From the NCBI RefSeq assembly GCF_018905915.1, contig NZ_CP064782.1:62001-126000 (forward strand): a stretch of 64,000 bases of DNA, in the 5' to 3' direction. Shown one piece after another: positions 1-13,322 of this stretch. How positions within the stretch are numbered: the stretch's first letter is position 1; every line of letters starts with the position of its first letter. Origin of the DNA: Azospira inquinata (GTDB lineage: Bacteria; Pseudomonadota; Gammaproteobacteria; Burkholderiales; Rhodocyclaceae). Position numbers and translations under genes: made by a program. The notes beneath the pieces are model-generated. The model ran no database searches, was not told the DNA's origin, and was given only the letters and a program-made list of their open reading frames with translations.

Positions 1-187
1 AGACGAGCAGGCCCAGCACCAGCGCCACGGCATAGGTGCCCACGGTGGCAGGCAGGCCGGGGAGCCCGGCCCGGGCCAGCAAACGATAGGGATACCACAT
101 CACCCCCCAGGTGGCCGCCGCCAGCAACAGGGCGCCGGTGGGGGGGAATGCTTTTGCCCCCAGCCCCGGACCTTTATAATTCGCCAT
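1..187 (-). CDS. EamA/DMT-type transporter, N-terminal fragment
   Basis: Only the first 62 codons lie in the window. Read on the minus strand from ATG at 187, preceded by a GAGGT ribosome site, the peptide begins MANYKGPGLGAKAFPPTGAL. It continues with a hydrophobic helix containing ATWGVMWYPYRLLARAG, then a second helix. This is the opening of the drug/metabolite transporter (EamA) fold, an inner-membrane permease family of about 290 residues with ten helices. The substrate cannot be told. It diverges from dapC with only 20 bp between the two start codons. Confidence 0.7.
   Translation of the reverse strand, partial: MANYKGPGLGAKAFPPTGALLLAAATWGVMWYPYRLLARAGLPGLPATVGTYAVALVLGLLV
175..180 (+). 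promoter_or_regulatory. -10 element for dapC
   Basis: A perfect TATAAT lies 28 bp upstream of the GTG at 208. A weak TTTGCC at 153-158 is 16 bp upstream of it. The resulting start of transcription near 187 favours the GTG start for dapC over the ATG at 148. Confidence 0.5.
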
Positions 188-207
188 TTACCTCATACCC
201 TTCCGCC

Positions 208-1401
208 GTGAACCCCCATCTCTCCCAGCTCCAGCCCTACCCTTTTGAAAAGCTGCGCCAGTTGTTCAAGGGCGTCACGCCTAACCCGGCTTACCGGGAA
301 ATCAAGTTATCCATCGGCGAGCCCAAGCACGCCACCCCCGAATTCATCAAAACCGCCCTCACCGACCATCTGGGAGGCCTGGCCAATTATCCCACGACCC
401 AGGGAACACCCGCCCTGCGCCAGGCAATCACCGCCTGGCTGGAGCGCCGTTACGGCCTGGAACAGCTGGACCCGGATCGCCACGTGGTGCCGGTGAATGG
501 TTCCCGGGAAGCCCTTTTTTCCTTTGCCCAGGCGGTCATTGACCCCAGCAAGGGCGCCACGCCCCTGGTGGTAAGCCCCAACCCCTTCTATCAAATTTAC
601 GAAGGGGCCGCCTATCTGGCCGGGGCCGAGCCCCGCTTCCTCAATACCCTGCCGGAGCACCATTTCTCCCTGGATCTGGACGCCCTGTCCCCGGAAGAAT
701 GGACCCGGGTGCAGTTGCTCTACGTCTGCTCCCCCGGCAATCCCACGGGCAAGGTGCTGGATTTGGAAGACTGGCGTCAGCTGTTCGCCCTGGCGGACAA
801 GTACGGCTTCATCATCGCCTCCGACGAGTGCTATTCGGAAATCTATTTCGACGAAGCCACGCCGCCCCTGGGGGGGCTGGAAGCGGCCAAGCGCCTGGGC
901 CGGGGCATGGAACGGCTGGTGATGTTCTCCTCCCTCTCCAAGCGCTCCAATGTGCCGGGCCTGCGTTCTGGCTTCGTGGCCGGAGATCCGGACATCCTCA
1001 AGCAATTCCTGCTCTACCGCACCTACCACGGCTGCGCCATGAATCCGGCGGTTCAGGCCGCCTCCGTAGCCGCCTGGGGAGACGAGGCCCACGTCCGGGA
1101 AAACCGGCGCCTTTACCGGGAGAAATTTGCCCGGCTTACCCCCCAGATTGCCGGGGCTCTGGACACGGCCATGCCGGACGCCAGCTTCTACCTCTGGGCC
1201 CGCACCCCCCTGTCGGACACGGATTTCGCCCGGCGCCTGCTCGCCGACTATAATGTGGTCGTCCTGCCCGGGAGCTATCTGGCCCGGGAGGCCCGGGGGG
1301 TCAATCCGGGAGAAAATTTCATCCGCATCGCCCTGGTGGCGTCCCTGGAAGAATGCCAGGAAGCCGCTGACCGGCTGTGCCAGTTCGTGCAACACCTCTA
1401 A
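208..1401 (+). CDS. dapC: succinyldiaminopimelate transaminase
   Basis: This PLP-dependent class I/II aminotransferase converts N-succinyl-2-amino-6-ketopimelate to N-succinyl-LL-diaminopimelate in lysine and peptidoglycan synthesis. Family landmarks are visible: SIGEPKH near the N-terminus, SPGNPTG mid-protein, SDECYSEIYF, and the PLP-lysine segment SSLSKRSNVPGLRSG. A C-terminal arginine segment (FIRIALV) binds the carboxylate. I place the start at GTG 208 (NPHLSQLQPYPFEKLRQLF), the usual start context of betaproteobacterial DapC, giving 397 residues. A start at ATG 148 would add 20 atypical residues. It is followed 24 bp later by dapD. Confidence 0.9.
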   Translation: MNPHLSQLQPYPFEKLRQLFKGVTPNPAYREIKLSIGEPKHATPEFIKTALTDHLGGLANYPTTQGTPALRQAITAWLERRYGLEQLDPDRHVVPVNGSREALFSFAQAVIDPSKGATPLVVSPNPFYQIYEGAAYLAGAEPRFLNTLPEHHFSLDLDALSPEEWTRVQLLYVCSPGNPTGKVLDLEDWRQLFALADKYGFIIASDECYSEIYFDEATPPLGGLEAAKRLGRGMERLVMFSSLSKRSNVPGLRSGFVAGDPDILKQFLLYRTYHGCAMNPAVQAASVAAWGDEAHVRENRRLYREKFARLTPQIAGALDTAMPDASFYLWARTPLSDTDFARRLLADYNVVVLPGSYLAREARGVNPGENFIRIALVASLEECQEAADRLCQFVQHL

Positions 1402-1425
1402 AAACCCACAACGGAAAACATCGCA

Positions 1426-2247
1426 ATGGAAGACTTGCAGCAGATTATTGAAGACGCCTGGGAAAACCGCAGTTCCCTCCAACCCGGAACCGCCCCGGCC
1501 CGCATCGGCGAAGCCGTGGCCCAAGTGCTTGAAGCCCTGGACAAGGGACAACGACGGGTGGCAGAAAAAATCAACGGGGAATGGGTCACCCACCAATGGC
1601 TGAAAAAGGCTGTTCTGCTGTCCTTCCGCCTGGAAGACAACCGGGTTATGGACAACGGCCTGCTGCGCTATTTCGACAAGGTGCCGAGCAAGTTCTCCAG
1701 CTACGATCAGGAACAATTTATCCGGGGCGGCTTCCGGGTCGTGCCCCCCGCCACCGCCCGGCGCGGCAGCTACATCGCCAAGAACGTGGTGCTCATGCCT
1801 TCCTACGTGAATATCGGCGCCTATGTGGATGAAGGCACCATGGTGGATACCTGGGCCACCGTGGGCTCCTGCGGCCAGATCGGCAAGAACGTGCACCTCT
1901 CCGGCGGGGTGGGCATCGGCGGTGTGCTGGAACCCCTGCAAGCCAATCCCACCATCATCGAAGACAACTGCTTCATCGGCGCCCGTTCCGAAGTGGTGGA
2001 AGGGGTCATCGTGGGGGAAGGCTCGGTGATTTCCATGGGAGTCTATCTGAGCCAATCCACCAAAATTTACGACCGGGAAACCGGGGAAATCACCTACGGC
2101 CGGGTGCCTCCCGGCTCCGTGGTGGTGTCCGGCAATCTGCCCGCCAAAGACGGTAGCCACAGCCTCTATTGCGCCGTGATCGTCAAGAAGGTGGACGCCA
2201 AGACCCGGGCCAAGACCAGCATTAACGATTTGCTGCGGGGCGATTAA
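1426..2247 (+). CDS. dapD: tetrahydrodipicolinate N-succinyltransferase
   Basis: DapD transfers succinyl from succinyl-CoA to tetrahydrodipicolinate, the step before DapC. The 273-residue length is typical. An N-terminal helical domain (about residues 1-100) is followed by left-handed beta-helix hexapeptide repeats such as [20 protein letters not shown] and [19 protein letters not shown], then a C-terminal segment with [10 protein letters not shown]. It sits in a run with dapC, pilU and dapE, with short gaps that suggest one transcript. Confidence 0.95.
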   Translation: MEDLQQIIEDAWENRSSLQPGTAPARIGEAVAQVLEALDKGQRRVAEKINGEWVTHQWLKKAVLLSFRLEDNRVMDNGLLRYFDKVPSKFSSYDQEQFIRGGFRVVPPATARRGSYIAKNVVLMPSYVNIGAYVDEGTMVDTWATVGSCGQIGKNVHLSGGVGIGGVLEPLQANPTIIEDNCFIGARSEVVEGVIVGEGSVISMGVYLSQSTKIYDRETGEITYGRVPPGSVVVSGNLPAKDGSHSLYCAVIVKKVDAKTRAKTSINDLLRGD

Positions 2248-2272
2248 GCCTTAACCGCCGGCGGGAGAAATC

Positions 2273-4595
<2,323 letters not shown>

Positions 4596-4597
4596 CC

Positions 4598-5500
4598 ATG
4601 GCCCTTACCCCCTCCGATTTGCCCGAACTCCAAACCCTGCGGGATTTTCTGCGCTATGGCGTCAGCCGTTTCAACCAGGCCCAGCTGTTTTTCGGCCACG
4701 GCACGGACAACGCCTACGACGAAGCCGCCTATCTGCTGCTCCACACCCTGAATCTGCCCCTGGATCGGCTGGAGCCCTTTCTGGATGCCCATCTCACCGC
4801 CGAAGAGCGTCAGACGGTGCTCTCCGTCATTGAACAACGGGTGGAAAGCCGGGTACCGGCGGCCTATCTGACCCATGAAGCCTGGCTGGGGGAACACCGC
4901 TTCTACGTGGATTCCCGGGTCATCGTGCCCCGCTCCTTCATCGCTGAACTGCTGGATGAGCAACTCCTCCCCTGGGTGGAAGATCCCTGGGGCATTACCC
5001 GGGTGGCAGACATCTGCACCGGCTCCGGCTGTCTGGCCATTCTGGCCGCCCTGGCCTTCCCCATGGCGGAAGTGGACGGGGTGGACATTTCCCCGGACGC
5101 CCTGGACGTGGCCCAGCGCAATATCGCCGACTACGGCCTGGAAGACCGGGTTCATGCCATCCGCTCCAACCTGTTCGCCGGCGTGGCCCGGCAGCGCTAC
5201 GACCTGATTATCTCCAACCCCCCCTATGTGAACGCCCCCTCCATGGCCGAACTGCCGCCAGAATACCGGGCCGAGCCAGAACTGGCCCTGGCTGGCGGGG
5301 AAGACGGTCTGGATCTGGTGCGCATTCTGCTCAGGGAAGCCCGGGACCATCTCAATCCCGGGGGTATTCTGGTAGTGGAAATCGGCCACAACCGGGAAGC
5401 GCTGGAAGCCGCCTATCCGGAAACCCCCTTCACCTGGCTGGAAACCAGCGCCGGAGACCAGTTCGTCTTTCTGCTGCATCGGGAAGAACTGCCCGAATAA
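4598..5500 (+). CDS. prmB: ribosomal protein uL3 N5-glutamine methyltransferase
   Basis: This SAM-dependent class I methyltransferase of the HemK/PrmB family modifies a glutamine of ribosomal protein L3. It shows the SAM-binding segment VADICTGSGCLAILAAL and the catalytic NPPY (IISNPPYVN). An open frame extends upstream to 4523, but it overlaps dapE in another frame. ATG 4598, 2 bp after the dapE stop, gives a 300-residue protein starting MALTPSDLPELQTL, normal for PrmB. It is the last gene of the dap run, ahead of the terminator. Confidence 0.9.
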   Translation: MALTPSDLPELQTLRDFLRYGVSRFNQAQLFFGHGTDNAYDEAAYLLLHTLNLPLDRLEPFLDAHLTAEERQTVLSVIEQRVESRVPAAYLTHEAWLGEHRFYVDSRVIVPRSFIAELLDEQLLPWVEDPWGITRVADICTGSGCLAILAALAFPMAEVDGVDISPDALDVAQRNIADYGLEDRVHAIRSNLFAGVARQRYDLIISNPPYVNAPSMAELPPEYRAEPELALAGGEDGLDLVRILLREARDHLNPGGILVVEIGHNREALEAAYPETPFTWLETSAGDQFVFLLHREELPE

Positions 5501-5521
5501 ATCCCGGGCCAGAAAAAAAAC

Positions 5522-5563
5522 AAAAAAGGCTTGGGGACAAGATTGCTCCCCAAGCCTTTTTTT
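5522..5563. terminator. bidirectional intrinsic terminator
   Basis: The arm AAGGCTTGGGGA and its complement TCCCCAAGCCTT flank a 9-nt loop. There are A residues on the left and a T tract on the right, so it can stop prmB transcripts and also those of the convergent small gene. Confidence 0.85.
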
Positions 5564-5573
5564 ACGCCCCAGC

Positions 5574-5750
5574 CTAGCCCCGTTCCCGCAGGCGATCCAC
5601 CTCCCGGGACAACAGGGCGATGGCATCCGTCAGATTTTTCATCAGGGAAACAAAGCTTTCCTGCTGGGGCCCGGGGGGCAGACTTTGGGCAAAGGCCTTG
5701 GCATCCCGCAGGGCCAGGCTGATCCGGGCATTGGTGTTATCCAGGGACAT
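5574..5750 (-). CDS. small conserved-type hypothetical protein, 58 aa
   Basis: The product starts MSLDNTNARISLALRDAKAF and ends SREVDRLRERG. It is hydrophilic and predicted to be helical, with a heptad-like C-terminal half and no cysteines or signal peptide. I prefer ATG 5750 over the upstream in-frame start because AAAGGAG lies 6 nt before it. The frame closes next to the shared terminator. I do not recognise the family; a small coiled-coil protein is all that can be said. Confidence 0.55.
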   Translation of the reverse strand: MSLDNTNARISLALRDAKAFAQSLPPGPQQESFVSLMKNLTDAIALLSREVDRLRERG

Positions 5751-5904
5751 GGCGGGCTCCTTTGGTGACAAAGGTCGGCACCGGATGCACCGACCAATTC
5801 CAATTTAGGATCAGCCCATGACAAATGCAATAGCTACCTAACCGTTCTTCGGCCGCCCGAGACCCCTTGAACTTGGCGCCCTTTGCCTGCCGCCCCGATT
5901 CGGC

Positions 5905-6651
5905 TCAGCCCGCCGCTTCCTGCCGACGCAGGCGCCTCGCCGCTGCCCGGGCAATCCGCTCCCGTACCAGGTCCGGCATATTCAGGGGGCTTTTCTTGGC
6001 CTCCTCCATCCACTGCCGGGGAGAAAGCTCGCGCCCCGTACCCTGATCCAGCACCATGCCCTGAATACGGCTCACCGTAAAAGTCCGGGTGGCTTTGGCG
6101 GCCCGGCAAAATCCCTGGATATAGTCCCCCGCTACCGCATCCACATAGACCTTGCGGTGGCTGGTACGGCCCTTGGAATCCACATAATCGAATTCAATGA
6201 CCGCCACATAAAGCCCGGAAGTATCGGGGAAACTGCTGTCAAACCCCGGGTCGGAAGGCTGAGGGAAATGCCGGTCCCCGGGAAAACCGGAAAAGGAAGA
6301 GCCCTGGCTGGGCGCCAGGGTCAGGGCATCGGAAATATCCCCGGCCTCCTTTCCGGCGCGGGATCTCCGGGTACCGGGGATAAAGCAGGCCAGACGCAGC
6401 CAATGGACGCTTTTTTCCACCAGCACCGCCCCCCCTGCGCTGATGCCCAGAAAGCCGCTCCCCAGCCACCAGGCCTGGGGGTCCTGGATCACGCCCCACA
6501 ATCCGAAAGCCGCCAGCAGGCCGCAAGGCAACGCCACCAGCAACTGATAGCCCAAACGCCAGCCCTTGGCGGCCAGGTAACGCATCACCCCATAGGCCCA
6601 TAGCAAAAGCAGGACCAGCGCAAAGACCTCGGCAACACCCGGCTTCAACAT
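5905..6651 (-). CDS. membrane-anchored protein with possible WYL-like domain
   Basis: The protein of about 248 residues starts at ATG 6651 (MLKPGVAEVFALVLLLL); an in-frame TTG at 6690 is the alternative. Two or three hydrophobic segments lie in the first 90 residues, followed by a linker rich in Ser and Gly. A soluble domain then contains AVIEFDYVDSKGRTSHRKVY and ATRTFTVSRIQGM. That pattern (short beta strands, R-x-F-x-V-x-R-I) resembles the ligand-binding WYL-like modules. The C-terminus is strongly basic. The function is unknown and the WYL resemblance is by eye only. Confidence 0.5.
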   Translation of the reverse strand: MLKPGVAEVFALVLLLLWAYGVMRYLAAKGWRLGYQLLVALPCGLLAAFGLWGVIQDPQAWWLGSGFLGISAGGAVLVEKSVHWLRLACFIPGTRRSRAGKEAGDISDALTLAPSQGSSFSGFPGDRHFPQPSDPGFDSSFPDTSGLYVAVIEFDYVDSKGRTSHRKVYVDAVAGDYIQGFCRAAKATRTFTVSRIQGMVLDQGTGRELSPRQWMEEAKKSPLNMPDLVRERIARAAARRLRRQEAAG

Positions 6652-6992
6652 AGGGACCAACGAAATAGGCAGAAGGTCAGATTGTAACAAGTCCGGACCG
6701 GGGATTTTTTTGATCCAGATTAAGCCAATGGGGACTGACGCCCCCGTTTACTCAAAAAAGCGTCTCGCCTCGGTAAAAAACAAGTTTCACGATAAAGGCT
6801 TATCGGCCCCTGGCCCCCCACTTCCAGGAGCGAAGGCCCCCTTGGAATAAAAAAGGGCAGCCACAAAGCAAGGGCTCCAAGCAGTCATGGGGCGGCAATA
6901 GACCCTTCATCGGCAATGTAGCAGCCCACTCGCTCACCTTTAGCCGCCCTCCAGTCCATCCCCCAGAAGCCTTTGGTGCTGCCCTTCTCCAC
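6652..6992. other. gene-free interval
   Basis: I see no convincing gene in these 341 bases. A minus-strand open frame of 67 codons at 6800-7003 has no ribosome site, runs into the next gene and looks like a chance frame. A small hairpin (CGATAA/TTATCG at 6790-6806) has no clear T tract. Confidence 0.4.
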
Positions 6993-7478
6993 CTAAGCCG
7001 CAACCGGCTCTTCCCTTGTGGCCGCCCCTTCCTGCCCCTGGGCCCGCAGCAGGGCCCGGCGCAACCAGAGGGGAGGATTGCCCTGGAGCATTTCCTGGAG
7101 TCGGGTAATCACCTCATCAATGGAGCGGGTGTTTTCCATTTTTACCGGAAAGACCCCTTCCTCCTGCACGCTGACCGCTTGGGGATCGCTCAGGCCCAGG
7201 GTAAAGAGTACCGAACTCCCCGCCAGGGCATGCACTTTATCCATAATCTGGGGGGGATTGGAGCTTTCCCCGCCCCCCATGCCACAACAGCCGCCATTTT
7301 TTCCCTGGCCGCCTCCCGGGCCTTTTTTCACCCCTTTGAATTGGGCGCAATCCTCAAATTCGGCGGTATCCGCGCCCACCCTATAGAAAACGATCTGTTT
7401 GGCTCCGGCAAAGCTGGTATCCACCTGGAGCAGATTGTTGGTGGTAATGGCGATGCGAAGCGGCGAATGGCTATCCAT
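6993..7478 (-). CDS. NifX/NifB-C-terminal-like cofactor-binding protein
   Basis: This is a 161-residue protein whose first half (LRIAITTNNLLQVDTSFAGAKQIVFY...) has the strand pattern of the dinitrogenase iron-molybdenum-cofactor binding family (NifX, NafY, NifB C-terminus). A Gly/Cys loop, GKNGGCCGMGGGES, lies near residue 60-71. It is followed by a segment that ends the domain (ALAGSSVLFTLGLSDPQAVSVQEEGVFPVK) and a helical tail. The start is ATG 7478 with GGGAGA upstream. It is the last gene of the vnfDGK transcription unit, 47 bp after the unknown gene. Inferred role: binding FeV-cofactor or a precursor, or protecting apo-VnfDGK. Confidence 0.7.
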   Translation of the reverse strand: MDSHSPLRIAITTNNLLQVDTSFAGAKQIVFYRVGADTAEFEDCAQFKGVKKGPGGGQGKNGGCCGMGGGESSNPPQIMDKVHALAGSSVLFTLGLSDPQAVSVQEEGVFPVKMENTRSIDEVITRLQEMLQGNPPLWLRRALLRAQGQEGAATREEPVAA

Positions 7479-7525
7479 AAAAATCTCCCGAGCATGGGTA
7501 AAAAAAGGGGAAACAACAGTCCCCA

Positions 7526-8470
7526 TCAGGTCATGGGAAACCCCACGGCCACCGGCTGACGGCCAAAGCGCAGTTGAAATTCCGCCGGCAATTCCCGGGT
7601 AAACGGTTCCCGGGTGCGCCACTTTTCCAGTTCGGAGAGGCTGATCTTCCCTTCCGGCAAGACCTCCACGGGCACGATGTGGAGCTGGTCCGCCACACTG
7701 AGGTAGAAATCGATGGGAAAACGCCAGGGGTCCCGGAAGCTGGGTTCCACTTCCACACACAGCACCTGATCTTGCAGGCAGAACTTGGGATTGTCGCTGT
7801 CGTAACGGAAATGGCGATTGAAAGGCAGGGTCTGGCGAAACTGGTAGAGCACCCGGTCTTCGTCGCAAAAGCCTTTGATTTCCCCCACCGTATCCACGTA
7901 GTACTGGACCATCATGGCTTCCACATAGGCGGCCCCGTAGGGCTGGGAAGGGGCATTGAGGAAGTAATGCACGGCGCTTTCCAGCAATTCCAGGCCCACC
8001 GGGCTGATGGTCAGACTTTGGGCGCAGTGATTGAAACTGCAACAGGCCCGCACCAGACCGTCGCTGATAATTTCGTGGCCCTGATGACGGCCCATGACCA
8101 GACGAAGTATGCGCAGAATCCGATAGAGTTCCGCCACCACCTTGTCCGTGGTGTTCCGCCGTGGCAGGGCCAAATAGCGCTGCCAGCTGCCCTTGGCTTC
8201 CAGAGTCGGGTCCAGGGACTCGAAATAGCTGTCCAGGAGGAGGAAAGCCACCCCCGCGCCCAGAAGGGACGGTGCCCGTAAGGCGGCCCCTTCCCCCGTC
8301 TCCTGGGCAAAGTGGAGCTTTTTCTTTTTGCTGTAAATCTCAATCTGCCGGTATTCGGGCAGATGCCAATGGTTACCAAAGCGCTGGGCGTAATCCCCCA
8401 CCGCCACCTGCAACACATCCCGCTCCCATCCGGGGGGCAGGGTTTCCGCTTCCGAGGCCATCCGGTTCAC
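7526..8470 (-). CDS. unknown protein downstream of vnfK
   Basis: This 314-residue soluble protein starts at GTG 8470, with GGAAGGAG 6 nt upstream. I do not recognise the family. It carries no classic nucleotide or iron-sulfur motif; cysteines occur at CCSFNHC, GFCDED, KFCLQ and VLCVE. The N-terminal third is helical (LGAGVAFLLLDSYFESLDP) and the C-terminal third reads as mixed alpha/beta (RDPWRFPIDFYLSVADQLHIVPVEVLPEG). Its position between vnfK and a NifX-like gene suggests an accessory role for the V-nitrogenase, but nothing in the sequence says which. Confidence 0.75.
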   Translation of the reverse strand: MNRMASEAETLPPGWERDVLQVAVGDYAQRFGNHWHLPEYRQIEIYSKKKKLHFAQETGEGAALRAPSLLGAGVAFLLLDSYFESLDPTLEAKGSWQRYLALPRRNTTDKVVAELYRILRILRLVMGRHQGHEIISDGLVRACCSFNHCAQSLTISPVGLELLESAVHYFLNAPSQPYGAAYVEAMMVQYYVDTVGEIKGFCDEDRVLYQFRQTLPFNRHFRYDSDNPKFCLQDQVLCVEVEPSFRDPWRFPIDFYLSVADQLHIVPVEVLPEGKISLSELEKWRTREPFTRELPAEFQLRFGRQPVAVGFPMT

Positions 8471-8523
8471 CTGGGGCTCCTTCCGTTGCCAACCTGGGTT
8501 TTACATGGAGAAACCGTTGATTG

Positions 8524-8553
8524 CCGGGGCGGACCAAGCTGGGCCCGCCCCGG
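8524..8553. other. GC-rich hairpin between vnfK and the next gene
   Basis: CCGGGGCGG and CCGCCCCGG form a 9-bp stem in the 142-bp gap after vnfK. No T tract follows on the minus strand. It more likely stabilises the 3' end of the vnfDGK message or attenuates read-through than terminates. Confidence 0.45.
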
Positions 8554-8612
8554 CAGGCCGGGCCCAATCATCGATCAGGCCCGACCCACCCTCTGCCTTG
8601 CAGGGCGACGGA

Positions 8613-10034
<1,422 letters not shown>

Positions 10035-10109
10035 CTACCTTTCACGAAAAGTGATGCAATGAAGAATCCTGGTTTCCGGTTCCGCAGCCCCGCCGGAACC
10101 GGCCCGAAC

Positions 10110-10447
10110 TCAATACAGGGAGTGGTTGAGCTCGTGGTTTTTGGAATGGGTGATGGCAATGTCCGTCAGCCGGGCTTTCAGGCCTTGCATCAATTCCTTG
10201 ATTTCGTCTTCGGAGACGTCCTTGATCCAGGGAAAGCGGCTGCGGAAATCCGCCACCACCACCTTGGCGTCCGCCAGTTGGCAGCGTTCCACCGGGTTTT
10301 CCGCCGCCGGGGTCTGGCCCAGTAGCATCTGGGTGGTTTTACCCAGCACCCCGTCGATGTTTTCTTCCCGATCCCAGGTACGGGAGGCGAATTGCCACAG
10401 GCAACGTTCCTGGACGTAGTCGTAAAGTTCATCCACCCGGGTATCCA

Positions 10448-10448
<1 letters not shown>
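10110..10448 (-). CDS. vnfG: vanadium nitrogenase delta subunit
   Basis: The delta subunit is found only in alternative (V- and Fe-only) nitrogenases and helps load the cofactor into apo-VnfDK. The 112-residue protein shows CLWQFASRTWDREENIDGVL, then SRFPWIKDVSEDEIKELMQGLKARL, and ends NHELNHSLY. The SRTWDREENI core and ELNH-LY ending match VnfG better than the longer AnfG. Its ATG overlaps the vnfD stop by one base (TAATG), implying coupled translation. Confidence 0.95.
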
Positions 10449-11974
<1,526 letters not shown>

Positions 11975-12159
11975 TCACGGGGCTTTATAGCGGCGGTTTT
12001 CCCCTTCCCGGCGCTTTTTCAAAAACCAACGAAATCCATTGGAATCATAGTGTTGAATATTCCGCCCCCGGCCCCCGCCCCTACCAAAACGCCGTAATGC
12101 CCCCCTTTTCCCAGCCCATTTCCGCCGGGCAATCCGGGCCCGGAACAACGGCCTTTCCC

Positions 12160-12202
12160 GTTCAGAAAAGTACGAAGGCCGGTTCCTTGTTCCAGGCCGT
12201 GC
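12160..12202 (-). promoter_or_regulatory. paired activator sites upstream of vnfD
   Basis: Two 14-bp dyads, GTTC-AGAAAA-GTAC (12160-12173) and GTTC-CAGGCC-GTGC (12189-12202), have centres 29 bp apart and begin about 190 bp upstream of the -24 element. They resemble the VnfA element GTAC-N6-GTAC known from Azotobacter. A third dyad, GTTC-GGTTCG-GAAC, lies at 12264-12277. Confidence 0.65.
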
Positions 12203-12331
12203 GTCCGGCCATTTCCGGAGAACAAGGGCCTTGGCCCCCCCAGAGATTAGAAAAGAGGAGGAGGTTCGGTTCGGAACCCGGCCCGCCGCCCACGTACCTC
12301 CGGATCAATCAGCCGCTGCCCTTCAAAAGAA

Positions 12332-12351
12332 ACGGGGCCCCAAGGCCCCGT
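12332..12351 (-). terminator. terminator after the vnfENX operon
   Basis: ACGGGGCC and GGCCCCGT form an 8-bp stem with a 4-nt loop, followed on the minus strand by TTCTTTTG. It lies 89 bp after the last gene of the vnfE unit and before the vnfD activator sites. Confidence 0.7.
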
Positions 12352-12439
12352 AGTGTGATCAACCTGGTCCAGTCCAAAGGAAGGGCTGCCCAGATCAGAG
12401 ATTGGCGGCGTCCGGCCCCAAAAGGCCCGCCCTATACCC

Positions 12440-13321
12440 TCAATGGAGCAAAGCCACCCCCGGGGCAGCCCGGAAGGCGGCGTCGTGGCGGGCCAGGCTC
12501 AGATTGTCCTGGCGGCAATAGCGCTCCAGCAGCAGGGCTGCGCTTTGCTCCAAGCCATCGGGAAAGCCCCGCTCCATAAATTTCTGCTCCAGCACCACCC
12601 AGCCTTCGTAGCCGCTGGCCGCCAGATGGCGACGCATGGCGGCATGATCCACCCGGCCCGTGCTGCCCAGGGGCAGCAGGCCCGGCTCATTCACAGTAAA
12701 GCTCTCCAGGCGCCCGTAAATGGCCGCAAACACGGAATGGCCGGACTCCCCGTTTTCCACCAGGGCCCGGGCGTTGAGCTGTAGCCCCAGTGCCGGATGA
12801 TCCACCGCATTGGTGAGAATGCGGCACTCGCTGGCCCGGGTACAGAAATCCCCGTCCCCCGGCCCCAGGGGCTCGAAGCAGAGCTGCACCCCCTGGCTTT
12901 CCAGCACCGGCAGCACCCGGTCCAGCAGATCGAAACAGCGGGCCCAGGCCCCATCCATGGGCAGTTCCCGGCACCAGCGTCCGTGGCCAATGACCAGAGT
13001 GGTAGCCCCCAGATCCCGGGCCAGGGCGGAAAGGCGCAGCAAGTGGGCAGCCGGATCCCCCTCCTCCCCTACCCCATCCCCGGCCAGCAGATTCAGCAGG
13101 GGATAGTCCCCAGCGGGCACATGGAGGGCGGCTACGGCCAGACCAGCCTGCTCCACAGCTCGACGGTAAAGGGCCACCTGGGCCGGATCGGGCCAGTCCG
13201 CCCAGAGACGGGAGGGCACCAGCACCACCCCGCCAAAGCCCCAGGCCGGCAGGCAAGCCAGCCACTGCCGGTGATCCCCGGGGGGCAGGGCCAGGGTAGA
13301 CAGGGCGAATTTCATGGACAT
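12440..13321 (-). CDS. sugar-phosphate isomerase/epimerase-like TIM barrel protein
   Basis: The protein of about 293 residues belongs by pattern to the AP-endonuclease-2/xylose-isomerase-like TIM barrels: repeated strands ending in acidic or His residues (ATTLVIGHGRW, VQLCFEPLGP, GLQLNARALVE, GWVVLEQKF). The glutamates in CFEP and VLEQ are plausible metal ligands. The start is at 13321 (MSMKFALSTLAL) or 13315, just after the vnfX stop, so it is cotranscribed with vnfENX. Its substrate is unknown. The position suggests a role in cofactor or homocitrate-type ligand chemistry, which is inference. Confidence 0.7.
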   Translation of the reverse strand: MSMKFALSTLALPPGDHRQWLACLPAWGFGGVVLVPSRLWADWPDPAQVALYRRAVEQAGLAVAALHVPAGDYPLLNLLAGDGVGEEGDPAAHLLRLSALARDLGATTLVIGHGRWCRELPMDGAWARCFDLLDRVLPVLESQGVQLCFEPLGPGDGDFCTRASECRILTNAVDHPALGLQLNARALVENGESGHSVFAAIYGRLESFTVNEPGLLPLGSTGRVDHAAMRRHLAASGYEGWVVLEQKFMERGFPDGLEQSAALLLERYCRQDNLSLARHDAAFRAAPGVALLH

Positions 13322-13322
13322 G

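Noticed and set aside
307..2160. 617-codon minus-strand open frame across dapC and dapD
   Set aside because: Composition is a GC-skew shadow (Gly/His/Ala-rich, no domain) antisense to two well-supported genes.
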